Shown: positions 8,767-16,139 of the stretch, piece by piece
Position numbering within the stretch: the stretch's first letter is position 1
Layout: each line of letters starts with the position of its first letter
Origin: Merdimonas faecis
Lineage (GTDB): Bacteria > Bacillota > Clostridia > Lachnospirales > Lachnospiraceae
Length of the DNA: 64,000 bases
Direction: 5' to 3'
NCBI RefSeq assembly: GCF_001754075.1
Contig: NZ_MIEH01000001.1
Location: 60,553 to 124,552 of the forward strand
The notes under the pieces: generated by a model
What the model saw: the letters and a program-made list of their open reading frames with translations, nothing else
What the model was told of the DNA's origin: nothing
The model's database searches: none
Made by a program: the position numbers and the translations under genes

Positions 8767-8800
8767 AAAGTGCCTGCTGATTAGACAGCAAAGGCACTTT
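8767..8800 (-). terminator. Terminator after the methyltransferase gene
   Basis: AAAGTGCC (8767-8774) pairs with GGCACTTT (8793-8800), extended internally by TGCTG/CAGCA. On the minus strand it is followed by a T-rich run. Confidence 0.8.
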
Positions 8801-8807
8801 GTGCGAA

Positions 8808-9542
8808 CTATATTTTCCTTTTCGCCCGTATCAGCAGCATCATGGGACGGCGCATTTCATCCTCCATACCGTCAAGGTGCATCAGCTCTTTTGGAGGTTT
8901 TGGTTCGATGACATGTTCCAGCCGAAAGCCCAGGCGGAGCAGGGTCTCCAGATAAGTGGTCAGTGTCCGGTGGTATTTGACCACATGTTCTCCAAGAAAT
9001 ACAGCGTCCCGCTGGCCTTCATAATAATAATTGTCCACCGGAAAATGCAGGATCTGACCGTTCTCATCATAATACCAGTCCTGGGATCCGTAAGCGGTAA
9101 AGACCGGATGCTCTACAGAAAAAAGAAGGGTTCCGCCGGGCTTTAGCCATGCACGGATATTCTGGCTGAGGGCGTCAAAATCTCTGACATAGTGGAAAGC
9201 CAGAGAACTGAACACGATGTCAAAGGTTTCAGCAGGAAAGCTCAGATCTTCCATAGCAGTGCGGCGGTATGTGATTTTAGGATCTGCGTTTTTTTTGCGG
9301 GCGATCTCCAGCATTTTTTCTGACAGATCAATGCCGGTCACGTGCAAAGCACCGTGATTGGCAGCATATTTGCAGTGCCATCCATACCCGCAGCCCAAAT
9401 CTAGCATGGAACAGCCATGAAAGTCCGGAAGGATTGCCTGAAGCGCAGGCCATTCTCCCGCACCTTCAAGTCCGTATATGGAACGGGGCATTTCACTGTA
9501 TTTCTGAAAAAATGAGTTTCCATCATATTTATTTTCTTTCAA
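8808..9542 (-). CDS. Class I SAM-dependent methyltransferase
   Basis: 244 residues with the Rossmann-type methyltransferase fold: motif I LDLGCGYGWHC (about residue 44), the acidic end of beta 2 (TGIDLSEKML), and motif IV-like FDIVFSSLAFHYV. The closest group is the Methyltransf_11/UbiE-like small-molecule enzymes; the substrate is not predictable. It starts with TTG at 9542, preceded by AGGAGGA at 7 bases. Only 2 bases separate it from the stop of the upstream ytvI-like gene, so the two are co-transcribed and probably coupled. Confidence 0.85.
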   Translation of the reverse strand: MKENKYDGNSFFQKYSEMPRSIYGLEGAGEWPALQAILPDFHGCSMLDLGCGYGWHCKYAANHGALHVTGIDLSEKMLEIARKKNADPKITYRRTAMEDLSFPAETFDIVFSSLAFHYVRDFDALSQNIRAWLKPGGTLLFSVEHPVFTAYGSQDWYYDENGQILHFPVDNYYYEGQRDAVFLGEHVVKYHRTLTTYLETLLRLGFRLEHVIEPKPPKELMHLDGMEDEMRRPMMLLIRAKRKI

Positions 9543-9544
9543 GG

Positions 9545-10678
9545 CTATTCCTCCTCATTTGCGGGAGGCTTTATAGAGCCGTCAGAAGAATCAGAATCCT
9601 CATTGTCGGAAAGTCTGAAAATTTTGATAGTCCCGGTGCGGTTCAGATGCATCAGAAGCGACAGGCCGATGGGGAAGCCAAACAGCCCGACTGCGCCAAA
9701 GAGCTGGACTCCGGCAAACATGCTGACCAGGGTAACCACCGGGTGAAGGCCGATCTGGCTTCCGACGATCTTAGGCTCGATGATGTTGCGCACAATGGTG
9801 ATAAATATGTAGAGACCGATCAGTTTTAAGGCCATAGGATAGTCGCCAAGGATTGCCGTGATCACAGCCCAGGGAATCATAATGCCTCCGGTGCCAAGTA
9901 CCGGCAGAATATCGAAGACCGCAATGCAGAGTGCGAGCAGTAATGCGAAATCAATCCGGAATAGGGTAAAGCCTAAAAAGAGTTCCGCAAAAGTAATACT
10001 CATGATCAGGGCGTAGGAACGGATACAGACAAACAGTGTTCCGACCACATATTGTTTGACCTGCAGGAAAATATCACGGGCCCATCCGTTTAGCTGCCGC
10101 ATGCAAAATGCTGTCAGACGGTCATAGTCCATAGCAATAAAGAAGGTAGAGACGACCATTAAAACCAGCTTGATGAACAGCATAGGAAGTGAGGAGGCAA
10201 TGCCGGAGATTGCCTCCATGCTGCTAAGCGACAGATTTGAGACCAGGCTTCGCAGCGACTGCATAAACTGTCCCCACAAATAGTCTACTGTATCCAGAAT
10301 GGTTGGATCGGCCTGCTCTAAAGCTCGTTCCAGTTCCACAAAAAGGTCTCCCAGAACAGGGTTAACATAGATCCGGAAGATCTGAGGGAGCTGCTGCACA
10401 AGATCGCTGATGAAGGAAAAAGCCCGGATACTTGCGAGAACCAGGAAGGTACCGATGGTCCCGTAAAAAATAAGGACCATAAGAACTGCCACCAGGCGCC
10501 TGGGAAGCCGTGTCTTTTCAGAGACAAAACGGATCGGATGCTTCAGGATATAGGCGATAAAAAGCGCCGCGACAAAGGGGAACAGCAGAGTCAGTGCGAA
10601 CTGCAGCGCCAAAAAGACTGCGGCGATGATGATTGCAAAATACAAAAAGTTTATGATAAATTTTTTCCGTTTTTCCAT
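9545..10678 (-). CDS. ytvI: AI-2E family transporter, YtvI-like
   Basis: 377 residues with about eight hydrophobic segments and the family motifs PIRFVSEKT near the N-terminus and FDILPVLGTGGIMIPWA and RNIIEPKIVGSQIGLHP in the second half. In Bacillus the nearest named member is the sporulation membrane protein YtvI; other members export autoinducer-2 or ions, so the assignment to sporulation is by family only. The C-terminus is acidic and serine-rich. GAGGGA stands 8 bases before ATG 10678. A TTGACA-17-TATTCT promoter lies upstream (10770-10742). Confidence 0.8.
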   Translation of the reverse strand: MEKRKKFIINFLYFAIIIAAVFLALQFALTLLFPFVAALFIAYILKHPIRFVSEKTRLPRRLVAVLMVLIFYGTIGTFLVLASIRAFSFISDLVQQLPQIFRIYVNPVLGDLFVELERALEQADPTILDTVDYLWGQFMQSLRSLVSNLSLSSMEAISGIASSLPMLFIKLVLMVVSTFFIAMDYDRLTAFCMRQLNGWARDIFLQVKQYVVGTLFVCIRSYALIMSITFAELFLGFTLFRIDFALLLALCIAVFDILPVLGTGGIMIPWAVITAILGDYPMALKLIGLYIFITIVRNIIEPKIVGSQIGLHPVVTLVSMFAGVQLFGAVGLFGFPIGLSLLMHLNRTGTIKIFRLSDNEDSDSSDGSIKPPANEEE

Positions 10679-10741
10679 TAAAAAGGTCCCTCGTTCACTA
10701 AAAAAATATTTGTGATGTCTGTTTTAAGACATACTATATTA

Positions 10742-10770
10742 AGAATAGCGGAGATGCAGGCAGGTGTCAA
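10742..10770 (-). promoter_or_regulatory. ytvI-like gene promoter
   Basis: Minus strand: TTGACA (10770-10765), 17 bases, TATTCT (10747-10742). A small hairpin ATGTCT/AGACAT (10715-10732) lies in the leader. Confidence 0.6.
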
Positions 10771-10834
10771 CAAAGGAACGGGGATTTGGGGACTTTTTAA
10801 CCGGAAATAAGCGGACATAACAGCTTTTTATGGG

Positions 10835-10863
10835 TTGACAGGCAAAAAAGCCTCGCATATAAT
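10835..10863 (+). promoter_or_regulatory. ssrA promoter
   Basis: TTGACA (10835-10840), exactly 17 bases, TATAAT (10858-10863): a perfect consensus SigA promoter, as expected for a highly expressed stable RNA. The transcript starts about 40 bases before the mature tmRNA end. Confidence 0.9.
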
Positions 10864-10909
10864 AAAACAGACTACAGAAATCACGTCTGCACACCAGGAG
10901 AGACATTCA

Positions 10910-11257
10910 GGGCTTGTACTGGTTTCGACGGGGGTCTGGAAGTTGGGGAAGCCATCCGTAGCGGGACACTACGTTAAAAGTTCCATCTAAATATAAACGC
11001 AGACGATAGACAGTTAGCGTACGCTGCCTAATTTGGCAGTAGTCGGCCTCGGGTCATCCGCTGCCTGAGTTACCGGCTTCAACGAGGCGGAGCACTTCAC
11101 CTCCAAAGCTTTGAGGAGATGGAAGAATTTATGAAGCTACTAAAGTCTGTAACCTGTCATTAGGTGACTGACCGAGGGAATGTTAAAATAATGACTGTGA
11201 TGGGAGATGCCCTGATGGATGGGCTTTCGGACGCGGGTTCGATTCCCGCCAGGTCCA
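10910..11257 (+). ncRNA. ssrA: Transfer-messenger RNA (tmRNA)
   Basis: The 5' end GGGCTTG (10910-10916) pairs, with G-U pairs, to CAGGTCC (11250-11256), forming the acceptor stem, and is followed by the conserved GGTTTCGACGGGGGT. The 3' part has the T arm GCGGGTTCGATTCCCGC. The CCA end is not encoded. The tag frame begins at GCA 10999 and ends at TAA 11029-11031, reading ADDRQLAYAA. With SmpB it rescues stalled ribosomes and marks the product for proteolysis. Length about 348, normal for one-piece tmRNA. Confidence 0.95.
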
Positions 11258-11260
11258 TTT

Positions 11261-11311
11261 GAGAGATTTCAGATGTCTGAAGAGCAGATGTCGGGGATCT
11301 CTTATTTTTTT
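11261..11311 (+). terminator. ssrA terminator
   Basis: GAGAGAT (11261-11267) pairs with ATCTCTT (11297-11303), with further pairing between, followed by ATTTTTTT. Confidence 0.8.
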
Positions 11312-11383
11312 ACAGGCGTTATTAATGTTTCACAAAAAAATCATACTTGCCTGTTATGATAAGGAAAAACGGAGGGCCAAATT

Positions 11384-12064
11384 ATGGAAAAAATAAAGAT
11401 ATTGGTTGTAGATGATGAAAGCAGGATGCGGAAACTGGTCCGGGATTTTCTGGAAAGAGAAGGGTTTGAGGTGTTAGAGGCGGGAGACGGCGTAGAAGCT
11501 ATGGATCTTTTTTATGAAGAAAAGGAAGTGGCGCTTGTCATCCTGGATGTCATGATGCCTAAAATGGATGGCTGGCAGACATTAAGAGAAATCCGTCAGA
11601 CCTCCCAGGTGCCGGTGATCATGCTGACCGCCCGGTCCGAAGAAAGAGATGAGCTCCAGGGCTTTAAGCTTGGAGTAGACGAATATATTTCCAAACCTTT
11701 CAGCCCCAAGATTCTGGTGGCAAGAGTGGAGGCTGTCCTTCGGCGCAGCCACGCCGTAGGCGTCGGAGAGGTGCTGGAGGCAGGAGGCATTACAGTAGAT
11801 AAGGCGGCGCATCAGGTTAAGATCGACGGGAAAGAGATTGACCTCAGCTTTAAGGAGTTTGAGCTGATGGCCTATTTCGTGGAAAATCAGGGGATTGCTC
11901 TTTCCAGAGAAAAAATCCTGAACAATGTGTGGAATTATGATTATTTTGGAGATGCCAGAACGATTGATACGCATGTGAAAAAGCTCCGGAGCAAAATGGG
12001 AGAAAAGGGGAATTATATAAAAACCATCTGGGGTATGGGTTATAAATTCGAGGTAGATTCATAG
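11384..12064 (+). CDS. OmpR/PhoB-family response regulator
   Basis: 226 residues. Receiver domain (1-120) with the acidic pair VVDDE, phospho-acceptor Asp55 in VILDVMMPKMDG, the switch residue in MLTARSEERDE and the Lys in YISKPFSP. The C-terminal winged helix (about 130-225) ends in RTIDTHVKKLRSKMG...TIWGMGYKFE, typical of OmpR-type DNA binding. CGGAGGG stands 9 bases before ATG 11384. The histidine kinase starts on the base after its stop, so the two form one two-component system. The signal and target genes are not evident; family relatives sense envelope conditions. Confidence 0.93.
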   Translation: MEKIKILVVDDESRMRKLVRDFLEREGFEVLEAGDGVEAMDLFYEEKEVALVILDVMMPKMDGWQTLREIRQTSQVPVIMLTARSEERDELQGFKLGVDEYISKPFSPKILVARVEAVLRRSHAVGVGEVLEAGGITVDKAAHQVKIDGKEIDLSFKEFELMAYFVENQGIALSREKILNNVWNYDYFGDARTIDTHVKKLRSKMGEKGNYIKTIWGMGYKFEVDS

Positions 12065-13531
12065 ATGAAATATTCAATAAAGAAGCAGATGATCGCCATC
12101 TTTATCGGGCTTCTGGCCTGTATGGTCGTGGCCCTTCTGGTGATCAACATGACATTCCTGGAACCTTACTATATTCAGAACAAGGAGAAAAGCTTCCGGG
12201 AAATGTACGAGACGCTGAACCAGGTGGCTCAGGATCAGTCGTATTCAGATGAAGAGGTATCCAGTGATGTGGCAAAACAGGCGGAACGGAACAACCTGTC
12301 GTTTCTGATCATAGATGAGACCACTGGAAACAAATATACAAATGTTTATAATCAGGAGATGCTGTTTAATCAGCTTCTGGGATATGTGATCAACCAGTCA
12401 CAGCAAAATGCAGAGATACTGGAGAGCACGGACGCCTATCAGATGCTTCAGGCAAAAGATCCCTGGAATGAGACGGAATATCTGGTCATGTGGGGGAATT
12501 TTGAAGACGGCAGCCAGTTCCTGATGCGCAGCCCGCTGGAGAGTATGCGGGAAAGTGCGGCTATCTCGAACCGGTTTCTGATATATATCGGAAGTGTTCT
12601 GATTCTGGCGGCGGGCGCCCTGGTGTGGTACTTTTCAAAAAAGCTGACAGATCCGATCCGGGAGCTGGCGAACCTGTCAGATCAAATGGCAAATCTGGAC
12701 TTTGAGGCGAAGTACACAAGCGGCGGCAAAAATGAGATCGGAGAGCTGGGCGCGAATTTTAACAGGATGTCCAGCAGGCTGGAAAGTACGATCTCGGAGT
12801 TGAAAAAGGCAAATAACAGTCTGCTGAAGGATATCGAGCAAAAGGAAAAGATGGAAGAAATGAGGAATGAGTTCCTGGGAAATGTTTCTCATGAGCTGAA
12901 GACTCCGATTGCTCTGATACAGGGTTATGCCGAAGGGTTAAAGGACGGCGTCAATGATGATGCGGAGAGCAGGGATTTTTACTGTGACGTGATCATGGAT
13001 GAGGCCATGAAGATGAACCAGATGGTAAAGAATCTTCTGACGTTGAACCAGCTGGAATTCGGTGACGAGGATATCAGCTTTGAGAGATTTGACCTGGCGG
13101 CACTGATCCGGGGAGTGCTCCAGAGTATGGAGATTTTAGCGCAGCAGGATGAACTGAAGATTATTTTCCGTCAGGAAAGCCCGGTATATGTATGGGCAGA
13201 TGAATTTAAGACGGAACAGGTGGTGCGGAACTATGTAAGCAATGCCTTCCACCATGCATCTGGCGATAAGGTGATCGAGGTTAAGATCCAGAGGGAGGGC
13301 AAAAAGGCAAGGACCAGTGTGTTCAATACCGGCACGCCGATTCCGGAGGAGGATTTAAAGCATATCTGGGAGAAATTTTATAAAGTAGATAAAGCCCATA
13401 CCAGAGAATATGGCGGGAACGGTATCGGTCTTTCCATTGTAAAGGCGATCATGGAGTCGTTCCACCAGGAGTATGGTGTGAAGAATTATGACAATGGTGT
13501 TGAATTCTGGTTTGAACTTGATGTAGAATAA
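12065..13531 (+). CDS. Membrane sensor histidine kinase
   Basis: 488 residues. N-terminal membrane helix (about 10-30), an extracellular sensor region of about 140 residues, a second helix (about 170-190), a HAMP domain, then HisKA with the phospho-acceptor His276 in NVSHELKTPIALIQG, and the HATPase_c domain with N box NYVSNAFHHA, GTPIPEEDLKHIWEKFYK and the G box GGNGIGLSIVK. It starts directly after the stop of the response regulator, whose kinase it must be. The extracellular part shows no recognised ligand-binding family. Confidence 0.93.
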   Translation: MKYSIKKQMIAIFIGLLACMVVALLVINMTFLEPYYIQNKEKSFREMYETLNQVAQDQSYSDEEVSSDVAKQAERNNLSFLIIDETTGNKYTNVYNQEMLFNQLLGYVINQSQQNAEILESTDAYQMLQAKDPWNETEYLVMWGNFEDGSQFLMRSPLESMRESAAISNRFLIYIGSVLILAAGALVWYFSKKLTDPIRELANLSDQMANLDFEAKYTSGGKNEIGELGANFNRMSSRLESTISELKKANNSLLKDIEQKEKMEEMRNEFLGNVSHELKTPIALIQGYAEGLKDGVNDDAESRDFYCDVIMDEAMKMNQMVKNLLTLNQLEFGDEDISFERFDLAALIRGVLQSMEILAQQDELKIIFRQESPVYVWADEFKTEQVVRNYVSNAFHHASGDKVIEVKIQREGKKARTSVFNTGTPIPEEDLKHIWEKFYKVDKAHTREYGGNGIGLSIVKAIMESFHQEYGVKNYDNGVEFWFELDVE

Positions 13532-13569
13532 AAAAATACCAGAATATAGAGAGTAAAGGAGCCGATATC

Positions 13570-14175
13570 TTGATAGCGATTATAGATTATGATGCGGGAA
13601 ATGTAGGAAGTGTGGAGAAGGCCTTGAAATTTCTGGGGCAGGATGTGGTGACCACCAGAGATGCAGAGAAAATCCTGGCAGCGGACAAAGTAATCCTTCC
13701 CGGTGTAGGGGCTTTTGGAGATGCCATGGAAAAGCTGAAAGGCTATGGCCTGTGCGGCGTGATCCATGAGGTGGCGGATAAGGGGATTCCTTTCCTTGGA
13801 ATCTGTCTGGGCCTTCAGCTGTTATTTGAAAGAAGCGATGAAGCGCCGGGGACAGAAGGACTGGGGATACTGAAAGGAGAGATCCTGAAGCTTCCGGAAA
13901 AAGAAGGGTACAAGATCCCGCACATGGGCTGGAATTCTCTGGAGCTTTCCGGTGACGGGCGTTTATTCCAGGGGCTTCCCCGGGAACCCTATGTCTATTT
14001 TGTCCACTCTTATTATCTGAAAGCAGAGGATGAACGGATCGTGAAGGCCAGTACGGAATATACCACGCATATTCATGCCTCGGTAGAGCAGGGCAATATA
14101 TTTGCCTGCCAGTTCCATCCGGAGAAGAGCGGTAATGTGGGACTGAAAATATTGAAGAATTTTGTGGAATTGTAA
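13570..14175 (+). CDS. hisH: Imidazole glycerol phosphate synthase, glutamine amidotransferase subunit
   Basis: 201 residues of class I amidotransferase fold. The nucleophile Cys is in [11 protein letters not shown] and the catalytic His-Glu pair in CQFHPEKSG near the C-terminus. It supplies ammonia from glutamine to HisF in histidine biosynthesis. The start is TTG 13570, preceded by AAAGGAG at about 7 bases. hisF follows 17 bases after its stop. No other histidine genes are in the window, so hisH-hisF form a detached pair. Confidence 0.93.
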   Translation: MIAIIDYDAGNVGSVEKALKFLGQDVVTTRDAEKILAADKVILPGVGAFGDAMEKLKGYGLCGVIHEVADKGIPFLGICLGLQLLFERSDEAPGTEGLGILKGEILKLPEKEGYKIPHMGWNSLELSGDGRLFQGLPREPYVYFVHSYYLKAEDERIVKASTEYTTHIHASVEQGNIFACQFHPEKSGNVGLKILKNFVEL

Positions 14176-14192
14176 AACGGAGGGGACAAAGG

Positions 14193-14954
14193 ATGCATAC
14201 AAAAAGGATCATTCCCTGCCTGGACGTAAAAGACGGGCGTGTGGTAAAGGGTGTTAATTTTGTGGATTTGAAGGATGCGGGAGATCCGGTAGAGATCGGA
14301 GCTGCCTACGATAAAGCTGGCGCGGACGAACTGGTCTTCCTGGATATAACAGCCTCTTCAGATGACAGAAATACGGTGGTGGACATGGTGCGCCGGGTGG
14401 CCGAGACGGTGTTTATTCCGTTTACTGTGGGAGGAGGTATCCGCACGGTAGATGACTTTAAAGTGCTTCTCAGGGAGGGAGCGGATAAAATATCTATTAA
14501 TTCTTCTGCTATCAATACGCCGGGACTGATTTCGGACGCGGCGGATAAGTTCGGCAGCCAGTGTGTGGTAGTGGCGATCGATGCCAAGAGGCGGGAGGAT
14601 GGAACCGGATGGAACATCTATAAAAATGGCGGCCGCATCGATGTGGGTATTGATGCGCTGGAATGGGCGGCTAAAGTAGAAAAGCTGGGAGCGGGAGAGA
14701 TTCTTCTGACCAGTATGGACTGTGATGGAACGAAGGCAGGATATGATCTGGAGCTTACCAAAGCTGTTGCCGAGACCGTAAACATACCGGTGATTGCTTC
14801 CGGCGGCGCGGGAAGTCTTTCGCATTTCTACGATGCGCTGACGGAAGGAAAAGCGGATGCGGCGCTGGCAGCTTCACTGTTCCATTATAAGGAGCTGGAA
14901 ATCCGGGAAGTGAAGGAATACCTGCGGGATAAAGGCGTTCCGGTACGTCTGTAA
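14193..14954 (+). CDS. hisF: Imidazole glycerol phosphate synthase, cyclase subunit
   Basis: 253-residue TIM barrel. It begins [20 protein letters not shown] with the catalytic Asp in CLDVKDG, and carries the phosphate-binding motifs TVGGGIRT and ASGGAGS and the second catalytic Asp in [10 protein letters not shown]. It joins PRFAR and ammonia to give imidazole glycerol phosphate and AICAR. GGAGGGG lies upstream of ATG 14193. The gene is coupled with hisH (partner) and followed 9 bases later by ung. Confidence 0.95.
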   Translation: MHTKRIIPCLDVKDGRVVKGVNFVDLKDAGDPVEIGAAYDKAGADELVFLDITASSDDRNTVVDMVRRVAETVFIPFTVGGGIRTVDDFKVLLREGADKISINSSAINTPGLISDAADKFGSQCVVVAIDAKRREDGTGWNIYKNGGRIDVGIDALEWAAKVEKLGAGEILLTSMDCDGTKAGYDLELTKAVAETVNIPVIASGGAGSLSHFYDALTEGKADAALAASLFHYKELEIREVKEYLRDKGVPVRL

Positions 14955-14963
14955 GGGGGAAAT

Positions 14964-15632
14964 ATGAGTGCGATAAATAATGACTGGCTGGATGCATTAA
15001 AAGAAGAGTTTAAAAAGCCATATTATAGAAAATTATTTGAGACAGTAAATCAGGAGTACCGGACGAGGCAGATCTTTCCGCCGGCAGATGATATCTTCAA
15101 CGCCTTTCATCTGACGCCGCTTCATAAGGTAAAAGCTGTAATCCTGGGACAGGATCCGTATCACAATGTAGGACAGGCTCACGGTTTGTGCTTTTCGGTA
15201 CAGAAAGGAGTGGAGATCCCGCCATCGCTTGTGAATATTTATCAGGAGCTGCATGATGACCTGGGATGTCAGATCCCGGAACATGGATGCCTGACAAAAT
15301 GGGCCGAGCAGGGGGTGCTGATGCTCAATACAGTTCTTACCGTGCGTGCACACCAGGCAAATTCTCACCGGGATATCGGGTGGGAAGAGTTTACCGATGC
15401 GGCGATCCGGGCGCTGAATACCCAGGACCGGCCTATCGTGTTCATCCTGTGGGGAAGTCCGGCGCAGAGGAAGGCCCGGATGCTGAATAACCCGAACCAC
15501 TTGATTCTAAAAGCGCCGCATCCAAGCCCGCTCTCGGCTTACCGGGGATTTTTCGGAAGCAGGCCTTTCAGCCAGACCAATGCTTTCCTGGAAGCCCATG
15601 GAGTGGAGCCGATCGACTGGCAGATTGTATAA
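14964..15632 (+). CDS. ung: Uracil-DNA glycosylase, family 1
   Basis: 222 residues with the water-activating motif GQDPYHNVGQAHGL, the uracil pocket FSV...PPSLVNIYQE, and the DNA-intercalating loop HPSPLSAYRGFFG. It removes uracil from DNA at the start of base-excision repair. AAGGGGGAA precedes ATG 14964; the 9-base gap after hisF suggests read-through transcription, though the functions are unrelated. Length and motifs are those of a complete, normal enzyme. Confidence 0.95.
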   Translation: MSAINNDWLDALKEEFKKPYYRKLFETVNQEYRTRQIFPPADDIFNAFHLTPLHKVKAVILGQDPYHNVGQAHGLCFSVQKGVEIPPSLVNIYQELHDDLGCQIPEHGCLTKWAEQGVLMLNTVLTVRAHQANSHRDIGWEEFTDAAIRALNTQDRPIVFILWGSPAQRKARMLNNPNHLILKAPHPSPLSAYRGFFGSRPFSQTNAFLEAHGVEPIDWQIV

Positions 15633-15679
15633 AAGAAATTACGAAAGTGTTAATTTTCGTTTCATTTTGTGCCAAACGG

Positions 15680-15708
15680 TTGCAATCATATGCGCTGTTT
15701 GGCATAAT
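15680..15708 (+). promoter_or_regulatory. arsR-ATPase operon promoter
   Basis: TTGCAA (15680-15685), 17 bases, CATAAT (15703-15708). The start of transcription falls at about 15715, at the edge of the palindromic operator. Confidence 0.65.
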
Positions 15709-15714
15709 TATTAA

Positions 15715-15730
15715 ATGAGCAACTGCTCAT
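15715..15730 (+). promoter_or_regulatory. ArsR/SmtB operator palindrome
   Basis: ATGAGCA-AC-TGCTCAT, a perfect 7-2-7 palindrome at the transcription start, placed just as operators of SmtB/CadC repressors are. Its position argues that the gene starts at 15748, not at the ATG inside the palindrome. Confidence 0.75.
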
Positions 15731-15747
15731 GTGAAAGGGTGAGACCG

Positions 15748-16107
15748 ATGAGGAAGCAGGAAATAGAGTGCTGTGATGTGACGTATATCCATGAAGCTGC
15801 TGTTCAGACTGCCAGGGAGAAAATGCCGTGCGAGCAGACATTGAAGGACCTGGCTGATTTTTATAAGGTTTTTGCAGACCCGACAAGGGTCAAGCTTTTA
15901 TGTGTACTGTTAGAAACGGAAATGTGTGTCTGTGACCTGGCGGAGGTCCTTAAGATGACACAGTCTGCCATTTCCCATCAGCTTCGTATGCTGAAGCAGA
16001 TGAAGCTGGTCAAAAACCGAAGAGAAGGGAAAACGGTTTTTTATTCCCTGGCGGATGACCATATCCAGACGATCATCAGTCAGGGAATGGAACACATTTC
16101 CGAATAA
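15748..16107 (+). CDS. ArsR/SmtB-family metal-responsive repressor
   Basis: 119 residues. Winged helix with the recognition part DLAEVLKMTQSAISHQLRML. Two metal sites can be read: an alpha-3 type site with Cys in MCVCDLAE plus N-terminal cysteines (ECCD), as in CadC, and a complete alpha-5 zinc site near the C-terminus with the spacing Asp-x-His-x10-His-x2-Glu (DDH...HISE), as in SmtB. Metal binding would release it from the palindrome at 15715-15730 and open the operon with the P1B ATPase. The start at 15748 is chosen because AAGGGTGAG precedes it, and the ATG at 15715 lies in the operator without a ribosome site. Confidence 0.9.
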   Translation: MRKQEIECCDVTYIHEAAVQTAREKMPCEQTLKDLADFYKVFADPTRVKLLCVLLETEMCVCDLAEVLKMTQSAISHQLRMLKQMKLVKNRREGKTVFYSLADDHIQTIISQGMEHISE

Positions 16108-16139
16108 ACTGTGAATAGTTATGAAAAAGGGATCAAAGT

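Noticed and set aside
11348..11363. The 16-base match TGCCTGTTATGATAAG shared with 20793-20808
   Set aside because: A chance match of this length is not unlikely among promoter-like A/T-rich sequences in 64 kb, and no longer repeat surrounds it.
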